A stretch of DNA of 64,000 bases, taken from NCBI RefSeq assembly GCF_015694735.1, contig NZ_JADQDP010000003.1, positions 1,084,691-1,148,690 on the forward strand, given 5' to 3'. The notes under the pieces were generated by a model that was not told where the DNA came from, ran no database searches, and was given only the letters and a program-made list of their open reading frames with translations. Source of the DNA: Hymenobacter properus. Lineage in GTDB: Bacteria; Bacteroidota; Bacteroidia; Cytophagales; Hymenobacteraceae. The translations under genes and the position numbers were made by a program. Shown in pieces: positions 51,013 through 60,271 of the stretch (position 1 is the first letter of the stretch; every line of letters starts with the position of its first letter).

Positions 51013-51609
51013 TTATTCGAAATCCACCGCGAACCGGGATTGCACCACCGACCAGCGGCCGGTTGGCAGCTGGGCTATCCAAACACACCGGCACGCGGGC
51101 TTGAGAGAAAACGTGGTGTAGACCCCGTGCGGGCGGTCGATGAGGGTAATGGGTTGGCGACGGACGCTGTCGGCGTGCAGTAAGAAGTGAAACACGGCCC
51201 CGTACCGGTTTTTGCCATTCGGCCCAATGTATTCGTACACCCACCGCTCGCCCACATACACCTGCAGCGTGTCCTGTTGGCCCGTTTCAATCTTGAACGC
51301 GATGCCTTTGAAAACAGCGGGGTCGACCCACATATGCGGTTTTCGGGCGGGCGGGTGATAGGTCCGGACGGTTGCGCGCTGCGCCTGGAGCGGCTGCCGC
51401 GACTGGGGCGCTTGGCCCCGCCCCGGCAACGCCACGAGCACGAGCAGTACCCCCCGCGCCTTGCCCAGAAAGCGGACCCGGGAACGTTCGAGACTTGAGC
51501 AGGGCAACGGCTCGGCCGGGTGGCACGGGTAGCCGTCAGGCGCAACGGACGGACACGCCGCTGGGACCTGCCCGCGGTTCTGCTGTGGCACACTTGTTTG
51601 GTTACTCAT
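51013..51609 (-). CDS. Cassette gene: hypothetical protein, start uncertain
   Basis: 198 residues from the ATG at 51609, the best start I can see. A hydrophobic stretch, FLGKARGVLLVLVALPGRG, lies at about residues 47-65, so the real product may begin later and use this as a signal peptide. The conserved-looking part is the C-terminal ~115 residues (AFKIETGQQDTLQVYVGERW, NGKNRYGAVFHFLLHADS, RCVWIAQLPTGRWSVVQSRF), beta-rich and probably secreted. No family recognised. The open frame continues upstream to 51879 but is not protein-like. Confidence 0.6.
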   Translation of the reverse strand: MSNQTSVPQQNRGQVPAACPSVAPDGYPCHPAEPLPCSSLERSRVRFLGKARGVLLVLVALPGRGQAPQSRQPLQAQRATVRTYHPPARKPHMWVDPAVFKGIAFKIETGQQDTLQVYVGERWVYEYIGPNGKNRYGAVFHFLLHADSVRRQPITLIDRPHGVYTTFSLKPACRCVWIAQLPTGRWSVVQSRFAVDFE

Positions 51610-51808
51610 GGCGTCAGGCCCCAAAAGGAGGGGGCTAGGGTGATGCGCACGGAACCCACAATCCACAGGCTTCCCACAGAAAATATGGAAAATGATGCCC
51701 CCTGAACCCACGCCCGTTTTAGCGGGCATCCCCTCGTTCCGGCGTCTTGTCCCGTTGGCCACCGCACCGAAACCGGTCCTCCTGGGCGAATAGGCTGCCG
51801 GGCCGGGG

Positions 51809-52402
51809 CTATTCCTTGGGGTAGCGCTCGTAGGCGCGGGCCACGTGCCAGTGCCCGTGCAAAGGGGCCAAGTCCTCAACCAGCTGCCGAAAAAAAGCCG
51901 CCCGCGCGTGGTCTTTGGTTTTGTCCAGCACGTAGTTGCTGTAGACGCCCTGTTGAATCAAGTACCGGCGGCCGGCCATTTCAACCAAGGCGCTGTTGGT
52001 GGCCTGCGGGTTGAGCGGGGGCATGAACCGGAGCCGGTCTTCGGACTGCCGAACCGCCAAGCGGGGCAGGTCCCGGGCCGCTAAAAAGCGGGGCTGCGGG
52101 CAGGGCAAGGGCGTGGAAATGGTCGAGTCCGTTAGCTGCACGACCCGCCACTGGTTGTTTTCCACCCAGAGAAAATAGGTGATGTCTTGACCGCGCTGGT
52201 GCGTGAGAAACGTCAGGAACTGGGCGCTGCGCCGTTCCCGCCGGAGGCTGTCTTGGAGGGAACGGATGATGCGTTCGTCCAAGTAAAATGGAAAAGAGCG
52301 AAGGTACGGGCTTTGGCTCCGCCCGGTGGTTGGGCACAGCAGCAGCAACACGCTCAAGGCAAGGGGCAAGTATTTCAGGCGGCTTTCACGGTACGGGCGC
52401 AT
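51809..52402 (-). CDS. Cassette gene: hypothetical secreted protein
   Basis: 197 residues from the ATG at 52402, giving a signal peptide (LKYLPLALSVLLLLCPTTGRSQ). The mature part has FYLDERIIRSLQDSLRRERR and ITYFLWVENNQWRVVQLTDS, a mixed alpha/beta protein with a helical C-terminus. The stretch between it and the gene at 51013 (51610-51808) carries no clear boundary repeat, so these two minus-strand genes may form one larger cassette. Unknown family. Confidence 0.65.
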   Translation of the reverse strand: MRPYRESRLKYLPLALSVLLLLCPTTGRSQSPYLRSFPFYLDERIIRSLQDSLRRERRSAQFLTFLTHQRGQDITYFLWVENNQWRVVQLTDSTISTPLPCPQPRFLAARDLPRLAVRQSEDRLRFMPPLNPQATNSALVEMAGRRYLIQQGVYSNYVLDKTKDHARAAFFRQLVEDLAPLHGHWHVARAYERYPKE

Positions 52403-52500
52403 CGGAGGCGAGGGCAGGGCGTTGGCGGGCAGTCCCACCGGCCCTGTTGGCAACGAGACGCAATCTGGACCGATGGAGTCCGAAATTACCCTCATTCTTC

Positions 52501-52524
52501 CATCCGGACCCTTTCGCTGAACGG
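52501..52524 (+). repeat. Cassette-boundary repeat, copy 20
   Basis: CATCCGGACCCTTTCGCTGA then ACGG; one change from consensus. Confidence 0.9.
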
Positions 52525-52566
52525 TTGGGAAGAATGTTATACGGCAAACCCCATAAACGGAATTGG

Positions 52567-52992
52567 CTAACCCTTCGGGGTGCTCCACATCTGAATGAAA
52601 CGGTCCGTTGCTCCAAAATCAACGGGCCAGGATGCCTCCAGCAACGGGGAAAAGGCATAGGTAGCCGTTGGGAAGCGGAGCCGTAACGCCCCGAACAAAG
52701 AGCCCTTCCCCTCGATGGCGAGCAACTCGTTTCGCGCCAGCCAAACCGGGCGTTTAAACGCATGACGCAGGTAAAAATGCGTGGCGTCGGCCCGTACTTC
52801 GTGCAACCAGGCCATGCGGGCCAGATACCCCACCGCGAACAGGCAGAGCAGCCCCGGCCAGTACCAAGTGAAAAGCAGGCAAGCAACGCCTACCAGCCCA
52901 AACAACACGCCGGCAATGCAATACAAGAGGTTGAGTGTGAGCGAACTTCGGCTGATTAATCGGCGGCTCTCGCGCGGCTGTTGGAACGCCAT
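52567..52992 (-). CDS. Cassette gene: membrane protein with PH-like cytoplasmic domain
   Basis: 141 residues. Two adjacent TM helices (LLYCIAGVLFGLVGVACLLF and YWPGLLCLFAVGYLARMAW) precede a beta-rich soluble domain (THFYLRHAFKRPVWLARNEL, LRLRFPTATYAFSPL). This is the layout of small PH-domain membrane proteins and recalls the cassette gene at 45665. Function unknown. Confidence 0.7.
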   Translation of the reverse strand: MAFQQPRESRRLISRSSLTLNLLYCIAGVLFGLVGVACLLFTWYWPGLLCLFAVGYLARMAWLHEVRADATHFYLRHAFKRPVWLARNELLAIEGKGSLFGALRLRFPTATYAFSPLLEASWPVDFGATDRFIQMWSTPKG

Positions 52993-53018
52993 GAATCAAA
53001 AGTAAATGCTCCCTATTT

Positions 53019-53041
53019 CATTCGGACCGTTTCGTTGAACG
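53019..53041 (+). repeat. Cassette-boundary repeat, copy 21 (last)
   Basis: CATTCGGACCGTTTCGTTGA then ACG, with the lead AAATGCTCCCTATTT. It is the rightmost copy. Confidence 0.9.
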
Positions 53042-53057
53042 CCTCCAACCCTGTGTT

Positions 53058-53240
53058 TCAATCTTCCGCCGCATGAACTGGCCATGCGTCCTGAATCACT
53101 CGGTCTTTTCTGGGTATGGAAATCAGGAGCATGAGCACCAGGTTTAGCAAGAGCACCCACACTACTAAGGGCACCCACCGGATGCGCCAGTTTTGCCAAC
53201 CTCCGCCAGGCATTTCGACTGGAAAACGAAAAATATTCAT
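53058..53240 (-). CDS. Cassette gene: very small hypothetical membrane protein
   Basis: 60 residues with one TM helix (VPLLVVWVLL-like stretch at ~23-42, read as VPLVVWVLLLNLVLMLLI). A polar N-terminus (MNIFRFPVEMPGGGWQNW) and a charged tail (PRKDRVIQDAWPVHAAED) flank it. It is the last gene before the right border. Unknown family. Confidence 0.6.
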   Translation of the reverse strand: MNIFRFPVEMPGGGWQNWRIRWVPLVVWVLLLNLVLMLLISIPRKDRVIQDAWPVHAAED

Positions 53241-53460
53241 TGGATTGAATCGGACAAGGACATTAGAGCCGAAAAATACCCTCGTTTACGCAGGCCGCAT
53301 AGGCAGCGGGACCAGTTAGGAAAGCGCGTGGCCGAGCACATGGCCGATGAGCGGTTCGGGCCAGGCGAGCTGGCCAGTCTAACGCCCGCGGCCACAGCTG
53401 GGGCGATAGGCTTTGGCTAGCCACGTAATGGATGCATTCAGCCGTGTTACGCAACTACAA

Positions 53461-53491
53461 AAAAGCCCCGGCCTGTCAGGCCGGGGCTTTT
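53461..53491. terminator. Rho-independent terminator at the right border of the array
   Basis: AAAAGCCCCGGCCTG pairs with CAGGCCGGGGCTTTT around one base. It lies 24 bases past the stop of the minus-strand giant adhesin gene. I see no gene between 53241 and 53460. Confidence 0.93.
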
Positions 53492-53514
53492 AAATGAAGC
53501 GAAGTGCTACGCCA

Positions 53515-56500
53515 TTACTGGCGAACGACGCGCTGGGTGAGCACGCCTTGCGCGGTCAGCACCCGGAAGGTGTAGACGCCCGCCGCCAGCTGGCTGAGCT
53601 GGAGCTGGGCCGTGCCGGCGGCCACCGTGCCGGTGTGCACCACCTGGCCCAGCGCATTGAGCACGGTCAGTTGCGAGGCTTTGGCGTTGATGCCGCTTAG
53701 CTCCACGCTCAGCTGGCCGTCGGCCGTCGGGTTGGGGAACACGCGCAGGCTCACGCCCGCCAGCGTGGCCGTGCCAGTGCCCAGCACCGTGGCCGTGACG
53801 GCCGCCGAGGGAATAGATGAGCAACCGGCCGACGAGATGGCCACGACCGTGTAGGAACCGCTTTGCGCGCCGGCGGTGAGCTGCAGCGTGCCGGTGGCGG
53901 TGGGCGTGCCCACGGCTACAGGCGCCCCGCCGCCCGTCGAGCGGTAGAACTGGTAGGTCACGCCCGCCGTGGCCGGCGTGCTCAGCACCACGGCGCCGCC
54001 CGCTTGCGGCGTGGCCGTGAGCGTGGGCTGGCCGATGCCGAAGATGACCGTGAACGTCGTGGTCGCCGAAGAGCCAGCACTGCAAGCGCCCGTGCCCGCC
54101 ACCGTGTTGGTGATGGTGAAGGTGCCATCGATATTGGTGGTGGCCAGGGTGATGACACCCGTCGCCGGGTCGATACGCAGGCCGGGTGCCGTGGTAGCAA
54201 ACGTGCCGGCCACAGCGCCTGGTGCCAGCACGGGCGTTACCGTCACGGGCGAGTTGGTGCAGTACGTACCAGCTGGGTAGCTGAACGAGGCGTTGGGCGG
54301 GGTCGAGAGCGATAGAACGGTTTGCGCCGTCTGGGTGCAGGCGGCCGAGGGGCCGGTGGGGGTCAGCGTCAGCGTCACGGTGCCGGCGGCCACGTCGGCG
54401 GCCGAGGGCGTGTAGGTGGTGTTGAGCGTGGTGGCGTTGGGCGAGAAGGTGCCCGTGCCCGAGCTGGTGTAGGTGCCACCCGTGGCCGTGCCGGCGACGG
54501 TGCCGTTCAGCTGATACGGCGTGCTCCCGCAGCTGCTGGCCGTGGCAGCGCCCAGCATAGCCACCAGGCCCGGCGTCACGTTCACCTGAATCGGCGTGCG
54601 CGAGGTGCTAACGCAGTCATTGCCCACCAGCAGATTGAAGAAGAAGTAGTAGCTCGAACTGGCGCCGCCGATGTAGCCCCCGATAATTGACACCGACCCG
54701 CTGGGAGTGGTGTAAGGGAAACTGTTCACGTTGTCGCGGTACAGCGTGGGCGGGGTGCCGGTAGTGGCGGTTACCAGGCGGTAGGTGCCGGCAGCCGGCA
54801 CAGCCAGGTTCAGGGGCAGCACGGTCGGAATCAGCGAGCTGGTGCTGCCGGCCGCCACTGCGAACGGACCTGCGGTGGCCACCAGGGTGCCGGTTACGTT
54901 GTCGCGCAGCTCCACGGTCAGGCTGCCTGCGGTGGCGGTGGCGTTGTACACCGTAGCCTCCTGAATGGTCGTGGGGCCGTTGGTCGTGAGCACTATACCC
55001 GTGTTGGTACCGCTGTAGCCGCCGTTGGTCTGAACGGATGTCGCTTTGCCAACCCGCTCCGCGCCGCTGGCAAAGGCTTCGGCATAGTAGGTAGTGCTGG
55101 CCGTGAGGGGAGCCGTCACGTAGGGGTTGCCCGTGCCCACGGCCGTGCCGCCGGTGGCGGTGGTGAAGTAGCGCACGCTAATGCCCGTCGGCACCGTGGC
55201 CGAGAGCGAGGCCGTGCCGCCGGCGCACACGCTCAGCGGCGAGGGGGCGGCCGAAATCACCGGGTTATTCACCGTCACGGTGGCCACGTTGCTGTAGGCT
55301 ACGTTGGCGCCGCAGGTCACTTTGTAGCGGTAGTAGGTGGTGCTGGTGAGCACCGGCGTGGTGTAGGTAGTGGCCGTGGCGCCGGCCACATCGGTGAAGG
55401 TGCCGGTGGCGCTGTTGCTGCTCTGCAGCTGGATGCTGCCGTTGGCCGGGCCAGCTAGGCTCAGCGAGGCCGTACCGCTCACGCAAATCGAGGACGTTGC
55501 CGGCGAGAGCGTGCCGCCTACCGGGGCCAGCACGTTCAGCGTGGGGGCGGGCGTCAGCAGGTCGTTGGTGGTATTACCGTCGCCCTGCACCGTGGCCGTG
55601 ATGGCAAACGAGTACGTGCCCAGGGCCGTGAAGTCGGCCAGGCTGGTGAGCGTCACGTTCTGCGTGGCCGTCGAGGCCAGCGTGCCCGTGTTAATGGTTT
55701 GGGTCAGGGTTTGGGTCGAGCTGCTCGGGCCGCTGATAACCACCGTCACGGTGGCGGGCGTGGTAGCGAAGTCGAGCGCGGCCGAGCCGTTGTTGCGAAT
55801 CAGCACCGTTACGGGCGTATTGGCGCCGAAGCAGGTAGCCGTGTTGTTGTTCAGCGGCGACACCAGGCGGCCCGGGGCTAGGTCCGTCACGGCGGGCGTG
55901 AACTGGTAAGCGCCGAGGCTGGGCGTGGTAGCCGGGCGCGTGGCGCCCGTATAGTCCACCGTCACGGTTAGCGGCGTACCGGCAGCGGCCACGGCCGGCG
56001 ACACCGGCAGCAGGTTGGTGTTCGAGGTAAATACCGGGTCGGCGCTGATGGAGTTCACGTCCTTGGTAGTGGCCGTTTTCAGGGCCGCCAGCGTGGCCAC
56101 GTCAGCAGCCACGTAGCCGAGCACGCCGTTGGGGGCGGCCACGTAGTAGTCGTTGTAGTCGCTGGTGCCCAGCACGCTGGCGTTGGTGTAGTACACGCTG
56201 TAGGACTTCACCGTGTTGGTAGTGGCTGCGCTGGCAATGGTGTTCGCAAAGATGTTGTTGCGCACATCCAGGCCGGTCACCGAGGCCGACGTCACGGCCA
56301 GGGCCGCGCTGATGTTGCTCGGCGTGGCGTAGCTCGCATTGGGCGAGAACGTACCGAACAGGTTCACCGTGTTGTAGTACAGCTTGGTGCCCGTACCGCC
56401 CGTCATGTAGATGCCGAAGGGGTTATAAATGCTGCTGCTCGAATAAGCACCCGTGAGAATATCAGAAATCAGGTTGTTCGAAATTTCCGTGTTGGTCAGG

Positions 56501-59500
56501 TTGGTGGTGCTGCTCAGGAAGATGCCGTAGGCGCCGTAGCCGCTGGAGATTTGCTGGCGCAGGCCCGAAATGGCGTTGCGCGAAATCACCCCATTGGTCA
56601 CGTTGGCACCCAGCTCGATGCCGGCAATGTTGAACGCAGCGGCCGAGCCGTCAATGCCCAGAATGGTGTTGCGCGAAATGAGCGGGGCAGTGGCGCCCTG
56701 CAGGTCGATGCCGCGGAAGAGCACGTTGCCGAACGCCGCCGTGCTCGTGCCCGACGGCACCGCCCCGATGCGGTTGCCCACAATCTGCAGGCCGTCGTAG
56801 GACGTGGGCACGCCGTTGGCTTTGGCAAAAATGGCGTCGTAGGTGGCCGTGATGGCGTTGTTCTGGATTACCAGGTTGTCGTTGTCGTCGCCGTAGATGA
56901 AAGAGCTGGGCGTGGGAAGGGACACCGAAAGCCCCGCCGAGACATAAATGCCGAACGAGTTGCTGTTGCTGAACGAGTTGCTGCTGGACGAGCTGCTGCC
57001 CACCAGGTTGAGGTTGCGCAACGTGATGTTGGTCGAGCCGGCGTTGGCGCCCTGGCTGCCCACCCACACCACGGCGTTAGCCGCAACGTTGGTGCTGTTC
57101 AGGGTCAGGTTGCGGGTGCTGCCGCCAGCGGTGTTGGCGCCGTCCAGCGTGATGTAGCGGGCGTTGTTAAACAGCACCACGGCTGCCGCCGTGCTCGGGC
57201 CCGTCACGGTAGCACTTACGCCCGTGTAGGGGCTTACGGTCAGCGTGTTGGTAGCAGAGGCCGAAGGAATATTGCTGAACGTGATGGGGAAGGTTTCACC
57301 CGTCGTACCCGAGTACGCGGCGTCGAGCAGGTAGAACGTCGTCGGGCCCGTCAGCACGTTGATGGCGTAGGCGTTGGCCGCGGCCGTGAGGGTGGCAAAC
57401 ATGCGGTTGGCCGGCGTACCGGCGGGCGGCGTCGAGGTACCCACGTAGTAGGCGCCGCTCAGGGTGCCCACAATCTGGAACGAGGCGGGCGAGGCCGGTG
57501 CGGTGGTACCGGGGGGCGTGGTGCCGCCGCCACCGCCGGGGCTGGTGCTGGCATTGGGCGAGGCCACCAGGTCCTGGGCCGACACGTAGTACTGAATCAC
57601 ATCGCCCGTCGTCACGCCGCCGGGCAGCAGCGCGTAGTTGAAGTTGAAGGTGTAGCTGTTGCCGCTCACGCTCGTGGCGTTCACGAACACGAAGGCGCCC
57701 GTGGTGCCCTTGCGGTAGTACAGACGCGGGGCATTGGCGCCCGTGGCCACCCCGCTGGGGTCCGAGATGGTCACGACCAGCGCGGGGCCAGCGGTGCTGT
57801 TGGTGTTGTTGAGGGGAGCGTACGTCAGGGTGGGGCCGGTCAGGTCGAGCGGCTGGTAGGTGCCCTCGTAAGCGCCCAGGTCGGGCGCGGTGGTGCTGCG
57901 CGTGGCATTGGCGTAGTCGGTCGTAATGCCGTTGATGGGCACGCCCCCGCTCTCAATCTGGGTGGGCGTGGTGGTGCTCACCCGCAGGAAGTTGGCGTTG
58001 GTGCCGCTGGTGCTCACGAAGGGCGGGTTCTCCGTCACCGAGTTGGCTTCGCGGCCGGCCATGAAGTTCTTGTAGTCCGTCAGCGTCTGCTGGGCGTTGA
58101 CGTAGGGGACACTCTGGCCTTCCACGTAAATCAGGTTGGTGGCCGAAGGTGTGCCCGCGTAGTACAGGTTGGCGTTGGTGGTAGTGGTCAGGTTCACGGG
58201 CACCACGCCCGCCGTGCCCGCGGTGCGGCGCAGCGCTGCGGTCACGCCCGTGCCGTTCGCCGTCGAGGTGTTCACCACCACGTTGTTGCGCAGGGTGATG
58301 GGCGAGGTATTCAGCGAGTTGTAGGTAATGCCCGAGGTACCGAAGTTGGTGCCCGTGCTGGTGGCGTTCAGGTAAATGCTGTTGTACTGGGCATTCACCA
58401 CGGTGCCGCCCAAAAACAGGCCCGAGATGGCCGTCACGCTGGAGGCAGCGGGGGCATTGATGTCGCCCACGAGGTTGTTGGTCACGTTGGTCGTCGCGCC
58501 CGATGCGTAAATGCCGTACACAATGGGCGAAGTACCTAGCGCCGTCAGGCCCGATATCCGGTTGCGGTACACGTCGAGGGTGCTGCTGCCGAACAGGTTC
58601 GTGCCCCACAGGTTGTTGCCGCCCCCGTTAATGTTCTGCATCGTGTTGTCGTAGTACTGCGCCGCCGAGTTCGAGTTGTGGAAACCGTAGAACCCGTACA
58701 CGCCCGCCGTCGTGGCTGTGCCGCTGTAGTTGCTGATGGTGTTGCCAAACACGTTCACCGTCGCCGTGGCCCCGGTGCCCACATACACGAAGTAGGTCGA
58801 GCCCGTGGTAGCCGTCGGCCGGCTCCAGCCGCTGAGGGTGTTGCCCGAGATGGTCAGGTTAGTCACCGCCGCCGTATTGTAGATGCCGTAAAAAGTAGCC
58901 ACACTAGCCGTGGCCGACGACATGGTCACGCTGTTGTTGGCGATGGTGACCGTGCCGTTGGTGGTGTTGGCGCCGCTGCCATTCTGGATGCCGTAAATCG
59001 TAGTAAAGCCGGTGCTCACAACGTTCGACACCAAGTTCACCGTGTTGCCCAGCAGGTCGGCGCTGCCGCCGGTGCTCACCAGAACACCGTAAAGCGTGCT
59101 GGTAGAAGCGGCGGCCGAGCCCGTCGGGGTCGAATCCAGGTTGTTGCCCTGCACCTTCAGCCCATTTTGATAAATGGCGTAGATGCCATAAGCCGTGGCC
59201 GTGGTACCGAAGTTCGAAACAGTATTGCCCGTGGCCGCGGTGCCGCTCACGATGCTGCCCACCTCGTTGTTCTGGTCGTAGAGGGCGTATGGGCTGCTGG
59301 CCAGGTAGCCGGCCAGGTAGATGCCGTTGTTGACGCCGCTGATGGTGTTGCCGTAGAACTTATTGTTCGAGTTGGTACCGGCCGCCGTAGTGGGCGTCAG
59401 CTGCGAAATGGCGGTGGGCGTGTGGTTGTTTAAGTAGATGCCCGACGTCACGATGCCTTTCTGCAGCGTGATGGTGCAGTTGCGAATAGTCACGTTCTGG

Positions 59501-60036
59501 GCACCATCCACGGCCGGCGAGCCGGCTTTCAGCACCGCGAAGCCCCATTCCATCTGGGGGTTCGTGCCGGTGTTGGAGGTCGGGTCCACCAGCGTCAGGC
59601 CATCGAAGGTCACATAGTCAGACCCCGCCAGGCTGATGATGGCGTCCAACGTGGGCGAGGCACCGATGCCCGCCGTAATGGTGGGGTTGGCGCCGGTGCC
59701 CGCCTTCTGAAACACGATGGGATTAGCCGCCGTGCCCGAAGCCGTAATGGCCCCTGCCGTGGGCGAGGCAAAGGTTTCGGTGTAGCCCGCCGCGATGTTG
59801 AACGTGACCCCGCCCGGGCCCACGCCCTGCGCGTTCAGGTCCGTAATGGCCGCCGCCAGGCTAGCATAGCCGGTGCTGCCCGAGCCGGGAATGGCTCTGG
59901 CACCGCTAAGCTGCGCCTGCGCGCCCAGGCTGCCGAGCAGCAGCAGCCCGGTCCCGAAGACCTTGGCCAGACTGGCCCGGCGCGACAGTAGCCGGAACAG
60001 CAAACCCTGCGGTTCCAGAAGTAAATTTCCTTGCAT
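53515..60036 (-). CDS. Giant T9SS surface protein with right-handed beta-helix repeats
   Basis: 2173 residues from the ATG at 60036. The signal peptide, with a long n-region, ends LGSLGAQAQ; the frame upstream to 60168 is not needed. Residues ~50-690 are right-handed parallel beta-helix coils with motifs like GNTISGVNNGIYLAG and NSIYLNATSTGTNFG. An Ig-like domain follows (LTYAPLNNTNSTAGPALVVT), then a second beta-helix section (~850-1330). Several Ig/Fn3-like domains come next (SICVSGTASLSLAGPANGSI, SPLSVCAGGTASLSATVPTG). The last ~75 residues (LRVFPNPTADGQLSVELSGI to RVVRQ) are a T9SS type A sorting domain. It is probably a surface adhesin or glycan-binding protein. Confidence 0.87.
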   Translation of the reverse strand: MQGNLLLEPQGLLFRLLSRRASLAKVFGTGLLLLGSLGAQAQLSGARAIPGSGSTGYASLAAAITDLNAQGVGPGGVTFNIAAGYTETFASPTAGAITASGTAANPIVFQKAGTGANPTITAGIGASPTLDAIISLAGSDYVTFDGLTLVDPTSNTGTNPQMEWGFAVLKAGSPAVDGAQNVTIRNCTITLQKGIVTSGIYLNNHTPTAISQLTPTTAAGTNSNNKFYGNTISGVNNGIYLAGYLASSPYALYDQNNEVGSIVSGTAATGNTVSNFGTTATAYGIYAIYQNGLKVQGNNLDSTPTGSAAASTSTLYGVLVSTGGSADLLGNTVNLVSNVVSTGFTTIYGIQNGSGANTTNGTVTIANNSVTMSSATASVATFYGIYNTAAVTNLTISGNTLSGWSRPTATTGSTYFVYVGTGATATVNVFGNTISNYSGTATTAGVYGFYGFHNSNSAAQYYDNTMQNINGGGNNLWGTNLFGSSTLDVYRNRISGLTALGTSPIVYGIYASGATTNVTNNLVGDINAPAASSVTAISGLFLGGTVVNAQYNSIYLNATSTGTNFGTSGITYNSLNTSPITLRNNVVVNTSTANGTGVTAALRRTAGTAGVVPVNLTTTTNANLYYAGTPSATNLIYVEGQSVPYVNAQQTLTDYKNFMAGREANSVTENPPFVSTSGTNANFLRVSTTTPTQIESGGVPINGITTDYANATRSTTAPDLGAYEGTYQPLDLTGPTLTYAPLNNTNSTAGPALVVTISDPSGVATGANAPRLYYRKGTTGAFVFVNATSVSGNSYTFNFNYALLPGGVTTGDVIQYYVSAQDLVASPNASTSPGGGGGTTPPGTTAPASPASFQIVGTLSGAYYVGTSTPPAGTPANRMFATLTAAANAYAINVLTGPTTFYLLDAAYSGTTGETFPITFSNIPSASATNTLTVSPYTGVSATVTGPSTAAAVVLFNNARYITLDGANTAGGSTRNLTLNSTNVAANAVVWVGSQGANAGSTNITLRNLNLVGSSSSSSNSFSNSNSFGIYVSAGLSVSLPTPSSFIYGDDNDNLVIQNNAITATYDAIFAKANGVPTSYDGLQIVGNRIGAVPSGTSTAAFGNVLFRGIDLQGATAPLISRNTILGIDGSAAAFNIAGIELGANVTNGVISRNAISGLRQQISSGYGAYGIFLSSTTNLTNTEISNNLISDILTGAYSSSSIYNPFGIYMTGGTGTKLYYNTVNLFGTFSPNASYATPSNISAALAVTSASVTGLDVRNNIFANTIASAATTNTVKSYSVYYTNASVLGTSDYNDYYVAAPNGVLGYVAADVATLAALKTATTKDVNSISADPVFTSNTNLLPVSPAVAAAGTPLTVTVDYTGATRPATTPSLGAYQFTPAVTDLAPGRLVSPLNNNTATCFGANTPVTVLIRNNGSAALDFATTPATVTVVISGPSSSTQTLTQTINTGTLASTATQNVTLTSLADFTALGTYSFAITATVQGDGNTTNDLLTPAPTLNVLAPVGGTLSPATSSICVSGTASLSLAGPANGSIQLQSSNSATGTFTDVAGATATTYTTPVLTSTTYYRYKVTCGANVAYSNVATVTVNNPVISAAPSPLSVCAGGTASLSATVPTGISVRYFTTATGGTAVGTGNPYVTAPLTASTTYYAEAFASGAERVGKATSVQTNGGYSGTNTGIVLTTNGPTTIQEATVYNATATAGSLTVELRDNVTGTLVATAGPFAVAAGSTSSLIPTVLPLNLAVPAAGTYRLVTATTGTPPTLYRDNVNSFPYTTPSGSVSIIGGYIGGASSSYYFFFNLLVGNDCVSTSRTPIQVNVTPGLVAMLGAATASSCGSTPYQLNGTVAGTATGGTYTSSGTGTFSPNATTLNTTYTPSAADVAAGTVTLTLTPTGPSAACTQTAQTVLSLSTPPNASFSYPAGTYCTNSPVTVTPVLAPGAVAGTFATTAPGLRIDPATGVITLATTNIDGTFTITNTVAGTGACSAGSSATTTFTVIFGIGQPTLTATPQAGGAVVLSTPATAGVTYQFYRSTGGGAPVAVGTPTATGTLQLTAGAQSGSYTVVAISSAGCSSIPSAAVTATVLGTGTATLAGVSLRVFPNPTADGQLSVELSGINAKASQLTVLNALGQVVHTGTVAAGTAQLQLSQLAAGVYTFRVLTAQGVLTQRVVRQ

Positions 60037-60271
60037 GTGCTGGAAGAAAAAAATGGGTGATGGAGAGAATGCCGCATTCCGACCAATAGCCGGGGCCGCC
60101 ACCGCCTCGCGCCAGCGCCGCCGGGGGCAGCGCACAGCCAAGACAGCGTTATGTAAAAGCTTTATCATTCAGGTGGATTTAGGGTAGGAATAGCAGCAGA
60201 GTGTGGGCAGAACAGGGCCCCGGAATGCGGCAAACCCCTCCGCAGCGGGTGGAGCAACTGCTTGGAATCGC

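Larger units (their letters stand above)
41466..53041 (+). other. Array of single-gene cassettes separated by a directional repeat
   Basis: About 21 short genes in 11.6 kb. About 19 junction copies of a ~22-base repeat (consensus TTCGGACCCTTTCGCTGAAC, often with a T/C-rich run such as GCTCCTTTTTGC just before it) all point the same way, although the genes lie on both strands. For plus-strand genes the repeat precedes the start. For minus-strand genes it sits next to the stop. Three junctions also carry long palindromes. It is compared with integron cassettes and with the recombinase-associated immunity arrays (rAID type) known in gut Bacteroidales. No recombinase gene is visible in the window. 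Confidence 0.75.

Noticed and set aside
51610..51808. A boundary repeat expected between the genes at 51013 and 51809
   Set aside because: Only a loose CCCCCTGAACCC match near 51700 was seen. It is too weak to call.
52590..52625. A reverse-oriented copy of the boundary repeat (GGACCGTTTCATTCAG on the minus strand)
   Set aside because: It lies inside the coding sequence of the PH-like membrane protein and lacks the rest of the motif. I treat it as chance.
41466..53041. The repeat array as a CRISPR locus
   Set aside because: The sequences between repeats are whole genes of varied length, not short uniform spacers, and no cas genes are present.
41466..53041. A classical class-type chromosomal integron
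   Set aside because: No IntI gene is visible. The repeat ends in AAC but I find no matching GTTRRRY partner with standard attC spacing, and 9 of about 21 genes face the other way.
53193..53420. 75-codon open frame at the right border of the array
   Set aside because: It overlaps the minus-strand small membrane gene, and no product is recognisable.
56551..58539. 662-codon plus-strand open frame inside the giant beta-helix gene
   Set aside because: Its composition (Arg/Val/Gly/His) is that of a shadow of the repetitive minus-strand gene, and it has no signal or domain.
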